A stretch of DNA of 64,000 nt from Halichoerus grypus. Its lineage: Eukaryota > Chordata > Mammalia > Carnivora > Phocidae. This document shows positions 55,631-64,000 of this stretch, in pieces. The stretch is from contig NC_135714.1 in the NCBI RefSeq assembly GCF_964656455.1, positions 123,250,131 through 123,314,130 on the forward strand, given 5' to 3'. The notes below the pieces were generated by a model. That model saw only the letters and a list, made by a program, of their open reading frames with translations. It searched no databases and had not been told where the DNA came from. A program made the translations under genes and the position numbers. The stretch's first letter is position 1, and each line of letters opens with the position of its first letter.

Positions 55631-55645
55631 TTTCAAAGTGCTCTT

Positions 55646-58600
55646 AAGCCTCTTTTGTATCTCCCAGCTCTTTCTCTTCCATTAAAAGGTAACTTTGGAG
55701 TTTAAAACTCCCCACTACCCAACCACCATATCCATCGGTCAGTTAGTACATAGTGTGATTATAGACAGCTTCTACAATTCACCCATACATATCAAGTCTT
55801 TTTACCTCATAGCCACAGCTATATGCCATCATGGTTGTGAATTAAGACATGCTAATGCAGTCTCCTGTGTCCTCAGTCTTTTCTGGAAGTCTTGCAACCT
55901 CTATATTTGAAATGACTAAGCTCTAAAGGAGTTTGAGTTTGCCTCCATCGGTATATCACTGAAAACCAAATTTTAAATTTGTCAGTGTTGTGACTGCTGA
56001 ACTGCTTTTTAGCAAATGTCACAGGAACAGATACGTCGCACAGTTTGAAACTAGTGACTAATACGAAATCTTGGAGTATTTATGTAAGATGTCACTTCAC
56101 ATTAGCCAAAACTTTTGAGGCTGAACGTACCTTAAATACACATAAAAACTACAAGAATTTACTCAAAGACATTTGTTTCCCCCAAATGATCTACAGGTAA
56201 CTCTGCTTTGCTTCTCCAGATAAAGATGACCTGAAAAATAAAACAAACAAAAAAAGAAAAAGAACAGTTTTTAAAGAGGCACTTAGCTTATAAAATTACA
56301 AGATGATTTTGTCTTTTGGTTCATAAATTGGTTCTGAGGGCCACTCTGAGAGCGTGATGTTAAAATGCTGGAGCTAAGGAACCATCAGTAGATTTAAGTG
56401 TCTAGATTTCCAAGGTGACAGTTTTCAAGGGTACAATGCTGCCTTCTCTTTACATTGCTTTCTCTTTTTGAGGCATCTGTTGAAAAAAGTTGATCTTGCT
56501 ATTTAAAGGTTATATATATATATATCCATCATTCAGATAAAATACACTCACATTTTTCAATAATAATATGTGCTAACTTTATTAGCTTTAAAGCAATACA
56601 ATTTTTAAAAAATATAGCAAAATATATCAGTTTTTATCTCAGGCTAGGGGATAGAGTGGGATTATTATGATTTTTGTTTCCTTTGTGGTTTTCTGTATTT
56701 TCCACATTTTCTACATTGAGAATATATTTCTTTTATAATCAGAAAAAAATTAAGAATTATTTATAAAGTAAACATTCACAGTACCATTATTCTTTCTGAG
56801 GAAAACCAAAATTTCCTTTCATAAGGAAAAAATAAGGTTTATATAAGAATTATATAACCAGACTCTGGCTGGCACCCTATTGAAAGAATTTTCTTTGAGT
56901 GGGTTTTATGACCCAAAATATTAATTCAGCACATTTCAATGTTCTCTGCTCTGGGTGGCACATTAATTTCCTCTCATTGACTTCCAAGGAGTTCTGTGTG
57001 TGAACAAGCTATCTGGGGAATGGAACTGAAACCTGGCTCAGCATGCACTCAGCATCTTCTGTCATGGTTCTCTTCATTGTTCGCATAGCACAGAATTCTT
57101 TTGGACCAGGAAAGCATTTGTTTATTAAATTTTCCTTAAAATGGCAGTAGGTTTAAATTAAGGAGGACTTCATTTAGAGAAACAGCATGCAGGGGGTTTT
57201 ATTAACACAAAGCATTTGAGAAAATAGAAAGGTTTTACCTATTCATTCGCTCTTTTCATTTAGAGTAATGTTACTTGCCCAACTTGGACATGGGCAAGCC
57301 TCTTCTTTTTTTGTAAGGTTCTTTTTAAATTAAAAATTATTCTGTGGTGTAATTAAAATCCCAACTTTTTAACTGCCTTAAGGACTTTCCTCTTTATTTC
57401 TATTGACATTGACTCAGCTGGTTCAGGTAATAATATAAAACCTGATTTAACTGTCATATATTAATGAATGAAAGTTAAAAGTTAGATTCTTCTGGTTTCT
57501 ATAGCTTTCTCCCAGTTCCATAAGGAACTGTTATTAGGGAATCAAAGAGCCCTATTTCTCTAAAGATAGAACTTATATTTTGCCCTCTGATATATATTGC
57601 TATTCTCAGCATGACACTAGACTAGATATGATAATCTGATTTTGCCAGTGGATACTAATTCAGTAATGAAGCAAAAGTAAAACAAAATTTTCCCTGTGGT
57701 TTTGGGTTAGACAATATGTACTCAGCTTTACTTGACTGTATGTTTTAAGGCAACTCAAGTCCATTTTCTTTTCTTTATGTACATGGACATCAACCTCCAT
57801 TTAAACAGCAAGTGTGAAATGGTATCAGTTAAGAACACATTAGGAGCCAGGGGCATCTTTTATTATGCAAAAATAATTTAACCTCATCTTACTTCCCTAG
57901 ATTTCTATACATCGATATTGTTATCTCGGTGTAAATATCCCTATGCAAAATAGGAAGATAAGGTAAAGTATAGCCACTGGGGTACCATTTCTTTATGAAA
58001 GAGTTAATGCAAGTTAAGAAGACACAATTCCTAGAAATCATTCCTTTGGTTTAGTTGGAGTGCTCAAGGTTCTGATGGGTTTTTTGTTGTTGTTAATTCA
58101 TAGCATGACTGATTTTAGAAACAAGTCCCTAGTCACCAAGAGAAAAAGGATCCAAAAGACTTACGTAAGCCATTAGAAACCTCATGCTTCTCTGGGTGAG
58201 CTACACACACTGACAGCAGACCGCCTTGTGGTAGGAGTCTATGAGAAGGGTCTTGTCTTGTCCTCCAGGCCAACACAGAAACATAGAAAATGCTCCACTT
58301 GGCCCTGAAGAGGCTGTCCAGTTCCTAATAAGTTCAGGCCAATCTGTTTATAAAGGGATTATCAGAAAGCATGTTAATATTCTAAGTGTTTGTAACCTAC
58401 CTCCCACACCCCAATCTACCTCTCTGCCTTACAGGAAGTCTTGTCCCTGGAGTGATAGGGGACTCCTTACAGGCAGATGACATTACCCATAAACATACCG
58501 GAGCTAATTTAACAGCAAGTTATCAGGGAATATGAAACTGTTGCCATTTCACAACATATATTAAAAACAGTATTTTTATGGTCACTTTTCTCTGGATCTT

Positions 58601-58774
58601 TATCAGGGGATCCCAAATATTTCTTTCTTTCACTTCATATATTTAAAAAATAATTTACCATTATTGTAGTACTACTTTGAAGAAATAACAGAAAGGAAGG
58701 AATGTACATAGTCACAAGTCTCTTAGTTCCTCAAATAAAAGTACATTTTTTAAAAAAGGAAAGAAAACTTCCAA
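55646..58774. other. Longest repeat-poor stretch, no gene seen
   Basis: Over 3 kb without an element that I recognise. It contains a short (TA)n at 56511-56525 and A/T-rich stretches. The frames at 55695-55910 and 58241-58480 have no family resemblance. I see no CpG cluster comparable to the three candidate regulatory blocks. Confidence 0.42.
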
Positions 58775-59164
58775 AGCATTTTAATTTAAATTCCAGTGTA
58801 GTTAACATACACTGTTATATTAGTTTCAGGTGTACAATATAGTGATTCACCACTTCCATACAACACCCAGTGCTCATCACAAGTGGACTCCTTAATCCCC
58901 ATCACCTATTTCACCCATCCCCCATCCACCTCCCCTCTGGTAACCATCAGTTTGTGCCCTATAGTTAAGAGTCTGTTTTTTGCTCTGTCTCTCTTTTTTA
59001 CCTCTGTTCATTTCTTTGGTTTCTTAAATTCCACATATGAGTGAAATCATACGGTATTTGTCTTTCTCTGTCTTATTTCACTTAGCATTATACTCTCTAG
59101 ATCCATCCATGTTGTTCCAAATGGCAAGATTTCATTCTTTTTTATGGCTGAATAATATCCCATT

Positions 59165-59231
59165 ATGTGTATATGTGTGTGTATATGTATGTGTGTGTGT
59201 GTGTTTATATATATATATATATATACACATA
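59165..59231. repeat. Compound (TG)n/(TA)n microsatellite inside L1
   Basis: TG-rich then TA-rich alternating sequence at the same L1 position as the arrays at 25595, 36723 and 47266. Confidence 0.95.
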
Positions 59232-61197
59232 TAACCTCTTCTTTATCCATTCATCTATCAGTGAACACTTGGGGTGCTTGCATAGTGTGGCTATTGTAAA
59301 TAATGCTGCTGCAATAAACATAAGGGTGCATATATCCCTTTGAATTAGTGTTTTTGTATTTTGGGGGTAAATACCCAATAATACAATTACTGGATCATAG
59401 GGTAGTTTTAAATTTTTTGAGCAACCTCCATACTGTCTTCCATAGTGGCTGCACCAGTTTGCATTCCCACCAACAATGCACAAGGGTTCCTTTTTCTCCA
59501 TATCCTCACCAGCACTTACTGTTTCTTGAGTTCATTGTGGTTTTGATGTGCATTTCCCTGATGATGAGTAATGTTGAATATCTTCTCATGTGTCTATTGG
59601 CCATCTGTATGTCTTCTTTGGAGACATGTCTGTTCATGTCTTCTATCCACGTTTTAACTGGATTACTTGTTTTTTTTCATGTTGACGTGTATAAGTTCTC
59701 TATATATTTTGTATATTAACCCCCATCAGATATACCATTTGCAAATATCTCCCATTCAGTAGGTTGCCTTTTTGTTTTGTTAACAAAAGTGTTGTTGCTA
59801 TACAAACACTTTTTATTTTGGTGTAGCCCCAACAGTTTATTTTTGCTTTTGTTTCTCTTGCCTGAGAAGACATATCCAGAAAAATGTTGCTAAGGCCAAT
59901 GTCCAAGAGATTATTGACTATGTTATCTTTCAGGAGTTTTGTGGTTTCAGATCTCACATTTAGGTCTTTAATCCATTTTGAGTTTATTTTTGCATATGAT
60001 GCAAAAAGTGGTCCAGTTTTATTCTTTTGCATGTATTTTTCCAGTTTTCCCAACACCATTTGTTAAAGCCACTGTCTTTGCCCCATTGTATATTCTTGCC
60101 TCCTTTGTCATAGATTAATTGACCATATAAGTGTGGGTTTATTTCTGGGCTCTCTATCCTACTTTATTAACCTAGGTGTCTATTTTTTGTGCCAATAGCA
60201 TTCTATTTTGATTACAACAGCTTTGTAATATAATGTGAAGTCTGTAATTGTGATACCTCCAGTTTTATTTTTGTTCTTCAAGATAGCTTTGTCTATCCGC
60301 GGTCTTTAGTGGTTCCATAAATTTTGGGATTATTTGTTCTAGTTCTGTGAAATTACTGTTGGTATTTTGATAGGGAAAGCATCTGTAGATTGCTTTGGGT
60401 AATACAGACATTTTAACAATATTTGTTCTTCCAATCCAAGAGCAGGCAATGTCTTTCCATTTCTGTGTCATCTTCAATTTTCATCAATGTTTTACAGTTT
60501 TCAGAGTGCAGGTCTTTCACTTCTTTGGTTAAGTTTATGCTCAGGTATTTTATTATTTTTGGTGCAATTGTAAATGGGATTGTTTTCTTAATTTCTCTTT
60601 CTACTGCTTCATTATTAGTGTATAGAAATGCAATGGATTTCTGTACATTGATTTTGTATCCTGCGACTTTACTGAATTCATTTATCAGTTCTAGTAGATT
60701 TTTGGTGGAGTCTTTAGGGTTTTCTATATAGAATATAATGTCATCTGCAAATAGTGAAAGTTTTATTTCTTCCTTACCAATTTGGATGCATTTTATTTAT
60801 TTTTGTTGTCTGATTGCTGTGGCTAGGACTTCCAGTACTGTGTTGAATAAAAGTGATGAGAGTGGACATCCTTGTCTTATTCCTGACCTTACAAGAAAAG
60901 CTTTCAGTTTTCTCCCATTGAGTATGATGTTCGCTGTGGGTTTTTCATATAAGGCTTTTACTATGTTGGGGTATGTTCCTTCTAAACCTACTTCATTGGG
61001 GTTTTTATCATGAATGGATGTTGTACTTTGTTAAATGCTTTTTCTGCATCTATTGAAATGATCATATGGTTTTTATCCTTTCTCTTATTGATGTGATGTA
61101 TCACATTGATAGATTTGTGAATATTGAGCCATCCTTTCATCCCAGGAATAAACCCCACTTGATCATAGTTAATGATTATTTTAATGTATTGTTGGAT

Positions 61198-61503
61198 TCA
61201 GTTTGTTAATATTTTGTTGAGGATTTTTGCATCTGTATTCATTAGAGGTATTGGCCTGTCATTCTCTTTTTTTCTGGTGTCTTCATCTGGTTTTGGTATT
61301 AGGGTAATGCTGGCCTCATAAAATGAATTTGGAAGTTTTCCTTCCTCTTCTATTTTTTGGAAAAGTTTGAGAGGAACAGTTATTAACTTTTCTTTAAATG
61401 TTTGATAGAATTCCCCTGTGAAGCCATCTGGTCCTAGACTTTTGTTTGTTGGGAGTTTTTTGATTACTGATTCCATTTCATTGCTGGTAATTGGTCTGTT
61501 CAA
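61198..61503 (-). pseudogene. L1 ORF2 reverse-transcriptase fragment (open, 101 codons)
   Basis: This is the best-preserved protein frame in the window. Its residues include [20 protein letters not shown] and [19 protein letters not shown], the finger/palm region upstream of the FADD box in L1 ORF2p. It is bounded by frameshifts on both sides and lacks any promoter of its own. ORF2p normally provides endonuclease and reverse transcriptase for L1 and, in trans, for SINEs. This copy makes no functional product. Confidence 0.9.
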
Positions 61504-61554
61504 ATTTTCTATTTCTTCCTGCTTCGGTTTTGGTAGTTTATATGTTTCAGCATT

Positions 61555-61734
61555 ATTTTTTTGAGAGGGAGAGACAGGGGGAGTGGGCAGAGGGAAAGGG
61601 AGAGAGAGAATCTTAAGCAGGCTCCATGCCCAGTGCAGAGCCCAATGTAGAGCTCAATCTCACAACTCTGAGATCATGACTTAATCTGAAATCAAGAGTC
61701 CAATGCTTAACCAACCGAGCCTCCCAGGTGCCCC
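61555..61734 (-). mobile_element. CanSINE, older subfamily, antisense, at L1 5' junction
   Basis: 'ttttttgagagggagagaca', 'gagagaatcttaagcaggct', 'ctctgagatcatgacttaat' and 'accgagcctcccaggtgccc'. Target duplication gtttcagcatt is perfect at 61544-61554 and 61735-61745. The duplicated word joins the last L1 bases to the flank, so the SINE struck the L1/host junction. Confidence 0.95.
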
Positions 61735-61836
61735 GTTTCAGCATTTTAAAATATTGTAGAAATTTACAATTGAATGAGTGGTATAATAATCATTTTATTG
61801 AGCATATCTACAATGTTAAGAATTTGCTTTTAATTT

Positions 61837-62185
61837 CATGGATAAAAATATCTATTACATTATGAAATTGCTTCCAAAAGATGTAGGAATTGGATTTGTA
61901 CAGACTTACTCTGCAGTTTAGAGGTTATCTCTACTTCATACATTTTATGAAAATTGTTTGAAAATGGGTTGTTTTTTGGGGGGATAGTGTGTGATTGCCA
62001 GTGGGGGGTGGAGGGTGGAGGGGAGGGACAGAGGGAGAGGGAGAGAGAGAATCTTAAGCAGGCTCCATGCCCAACACTGAGCCCAATACAGGGCTCCATC
62101 TCACAACCCTGAGATCATGACCTGAGCCAAAATCAAGAGTCAGAGTTGTATGCTTAACTGACTGAGCCACTCAGGCGCACCCTCC
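61837..62185 (-). mobile_element. CanSINE with unexplained 3' extension, antisense
   Basis: The SINE body occupies about 61998-62185 ('gagagaatcttaagcaggct', 'accctgagatcatgacctga', 'actgagccactcaggcgcac'). The usual (AAAT)n tail is absent. Instead about 160 bp of unrelated sequence (61837-61997) lies on its 3' side. The whole is bracketed by near-identical direct repeats: aagaatttgcttttaatt (61818-61835) and aagaattgcttttaatt (62186-62202), one base apart in length. The right repeat abuts the SINE 5' end. This fits a target duplication around SINE plus extension. Confidence 0.7.
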
Positions 62186-62409
62186 AAGAATTGCTTTTAA
62201 TTATACCTAATTAAGGTGGTGTACCAATTACTTGCAACAACTTCTTACTTGCTGTTAACCAAATCTTGATTTTCAGTTCATGTTTTAATGTTATTTTTGG
62301 TTCATTTAAATTTTAGAAAATTAATGTGGACAATAAAATTATAAAAGCAACCAGCTTTCCTTTCTCCTTGAACTGTTTGTAATTGGTTTGGCCCTGGCCA
62401 CAATTATTC

Positions 62410-62720
62410 TACAACCAATATCCATCAATTGCCTACAATGTGCCAAACACTACGCTTGGTACTAAGTAAATAATGGTATGAGTAAGAAGAATATTATCTC
62501 TAATCTGCCTATGATCTAACAGGAATAACTGCTACTCAACCAATAATAACCACCACCAACAACAACAAAAACAACAACAACAACAAAACCACAAACAAGC
62601 AAACAAAGCAGATTCCATGAAGAAGTGCAAAATACTATGGAATCCCATAAAGGAGAATTAATATTGACTAGGGTTTTAGAAAAGTTTCTCTGGAAGAAAT
62701 TATATTTAAGCTGAGACCTA
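62410..62720 (-). mobile_element. L2 LINE, antisense, with (AAC)n
   Basis: 'tcaattgcctacaatgtgcc', 'aaacactacgcttggtacta' and later 'gaaaagtttctctggaagaa', 'atttaagctgagacctaatg' match antisense L2 in order. An (AAC)n run sits at 62557-62589. Confidence 0.75.
62557..62589. repeat. (AAC)n microsatellite
   Basis: About ten AAC units with one aaaac interruption, inside the antisense L2. Confidence 0.9.
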
Positions 62721-62729
62721 ATGGTAGTT

Positions 62730-63170
62730 GTCTCCCAATATTTGTTTTTTCCTTATTCCACTGTAATAGGGCTTTACCTGGATACATAGAGATTCAGAAT
62801 AAAGACTCCTTACTTTCTTTGCAGCTAAATGAGTCAAATGACTAATTTCTGGCAAAGGAAATATGAATAGAAACAATGTATGGAACTTTTGTTTTCTACC
62901 CTCAGAGGGAAAGTATATGATCTTACTTCTCTTTTCCTCACTTTCTACTGTCTGGAATATGATAATGGGAACAAGGCATTCTGGAGAATGTGAGTAAGGG
63001 TAATTCTATGGGGTTAGTAAAATAATAAGAAAAGAGTATGGGCCTCTAATGATATTCAGAGTATAGCAGCCATACCAACTTAGAAATAAACTTCAGTTTT
63101 ATTTAAACCACTGTTATTTTTGTTCTCTGTTATACACAGTTGGACATAATATGTTAATACTGTCTTGAAG
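62730..63170 (+). mobile_element. Probable solitary LTR, sense, family uncertain
   Basis: 'gattcagaataaagactcct', 'tttctttgcagctaaatgag', 'ggcaaaggaaatatgaatag', 'tactgtctggaatatgataa' and the ending 'taaaccactgttatttttgt', 'tctctgttatacacag' have the layout of a mammalian retroviral-type LTR with an 'aataaa' near its R region. I cannot assign the family with confidence (MaLR/ERVL-like). No internal coding part is present. Confidence 0.5.
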
Positions 63171-63339
63171 GAACAGGCCAAGTAAACCAGAAGAAGACAG
63201 CATTCTAGACAAATGGATAATTATGCAGAACCCATTCAAGAAACTAAACTTATGTTCAATATGTCTGATATAGAAATAGAAAGGGGTAGACTTATCAAGA
63301 TGAAGCTGCACAAGTGCTACAGCAGATTGTTGTCGAAAT

Positions 63340-63785
63340 AACCACCAATTTATTCATGCCTCCAGGTATTCATCTACGCCTGACCATGTGATTTGCCTTG
63401 GATAACTGGACAGAACCAAAGAATGTTAACAAAGCCTTGAAAAGTGCTTATGCATGAAGTTTTCTCTCTCACATTGCTCTTTTGAACCCTGAGACCACCA
63501 CCTGAGAACAAGCCTGGGCTAACCTGTTAGAAGATGAGAGGCCATGTGGAGCAGAAATGTACGGCCCAGCTGAGCCCCCTTAAATGAACCAACCTGTACT
63601 GGTGAGACATATAAGTGAGGCTGTAGCCAACCTCCAGCAAAGCTGCAAAATGACCTCAGGGATCTGCCAAAATAGCTCAGATGAGAAATGCCTAGCTGAC
63701 CTACAGAATTATAAGCAAAAAAATTGTTTTAAGCTGCTATGTTTGGGGATGGTTTGTTACACAGCAAAAGCTAACTGATATAAGT
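63340..63785 (+). mobile_element. Probable MLT1-like LTR, sense
   Basis: 'gaccatgtgatttgccttgg', 'aggccatgtggagcagaaat', 'ctacagaattataagcaaaa', 'ttgttttaagctgctatgtt' and 'ttgttacacagcaaaagcta' are the 3' wording of MLT1-family LTRs. It is diverged, and the left edge is uncertain. Confidence 0.6.
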
Positions 63786-63817
63786 AGAGCACAGAATATA
63801 TGGGCTCTTATGGTTAT

Positions 63818-63945
63818 TATTCATTTATCCCATATTTATTAAGCACTAACTATGTATAAGGCAGTGTGTTAAGTAGGCACTGGAGATGCACCAGTGTACA
63901 AGACACAAAGTCTCTGCCCTCATGGAGCTTATGTTCTTATTGGCC
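63818..63945 (-). mobile_element. L2 3' end, antisense
   Basis: 'cccatatttattaagcacta', 'actatgtataaggcagtgtg', 'gcactggagatgcaccagtg' and 'gccctcatggagcttatgtt' are an antisense L2 3' end. It abuts the LTR-like element. Confidence 0.88.
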
Positions 63946-64000
63946 ATACCAAGGAATCTGATTTGTCAAAAGGAAAATTTAAAAAAAAAACTATTAAACG

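Larger units (their letters stand above)
58785..61739 (-). mobile_element. Carnivore L1, 5'-truncated, antisense, longest element
   Basis: Intact 3' UTR antisense text ('gttaacatacactgttatat', 'caacacccagtgctcatcac', 'ccatcagtttgtgccctata') is followed by ORF2 from its C-terminus back into the reverse transcriptase domain. The RT catalytic FADD is legible on the minus strand at 60740-60751 within [14 protein letters not shown]. Frameshifts and stops split ORF2 into several frames, and ORF1, the endonuclease and the 5' UTR are missing. It cannot retrotranspose. A candidate target duplication agcattttaa lies at 58775-58784 and 61740-61749. A CanSINE (61555-61734) sits at its 5' edge. Confidence 0.95.

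Noticed and set aside
59348..59719. 123-codon plus-strand frame
   Set aside because: It is the wrong strand of an antisense L1. Such frames recur in any antisense L1 3' region, as at 25733-25957.
59700..60059. 119-codon minus-strand frame that matches L1 ORF2
   Set aside because: A true L1 ORF2 remnant but frameshifted and truncated; kept as part of the L1 feature and not called a gene.
1..64000. CRISPR arrays, operons, ribosome-binding sites, bacterial mobile elements
   Set aside because: The window is vertebrate. No spaced direct-repeat array or prokaryotic gene organisation exists. The only regular arrays are microsatellites.

Overview
This window is mammalian nuclear DNA with no protein-coding gene that I can support. 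No open reading frame has the length, start context or family resemblance of a real gene. Every frame with a recognisable match is a piece of a transposable element. The host is best read as a carnivoran of the dog-like branch (Caniformia) outside the dog family, such as a bear, seal or mustelid. This rests on at least sixteen tRNA-derived CanSINE copies of the form GCCTGGGTGGCTCAG ... GGGATCGAGCCCC ... pyrimidine-rich stretch ... (AAAT)n ATCTT, on carnivore-type L1 3' ends, and on the absence of the young dog-specific and cat-type SINE bodies. That placement is an inference.

Layout. 1-20 kb: old repeats (MIR, L2, weathered L1), one L1 copy with a 5' inversion (15.7-17.3 kb), and a CpG-retaining unique block at 1.95-2.87 kb that looks like a conserved regulatory element. 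20-35 kb: one CanSINE (19.93 kb), a second CpG-retaining block (20.95-21.43 kb) that ends in a perfect acceptor, 8 nt, perfect donor arrangement, an antisense L1 (25.5-26.8 kb), L2 and MIR copies, a 351-bp Tigger-type MITE with intact TIRs and TA duplication (30.96-31.31 kb) and an MLT1-type LTR. 35-62 kb: dense CanSINE insertions, most with readable target-site duplications, many placed inside older L1, L2, MLT1 or SINE copies. They include a SINE-in-SINE nest (35.79-36.21 kb) and a SINE with an unexplained 3' extension (61.84-62.19 kb). The longest element is a 5'-truncated antisense L1 at 58.79-61.74 kb. 62-64 kb: L2 and two LTR-like pieces.

There is no gene network to describe. The window is intergenic or deep-intronic sequence. 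Its content is a layered record of retrotransposition: L2/MIR, then MLT1/Tigger and old L1, then carnivore L1, then CanSINEs. On top of this lie microsatellites seeded inside the elements, and three or four non-repetitive blocks that may be cis-regulatory. Repeat family names come from recognition of consensus features, not from a database search, and most boundaries of old elements are approximate to tens of bases.
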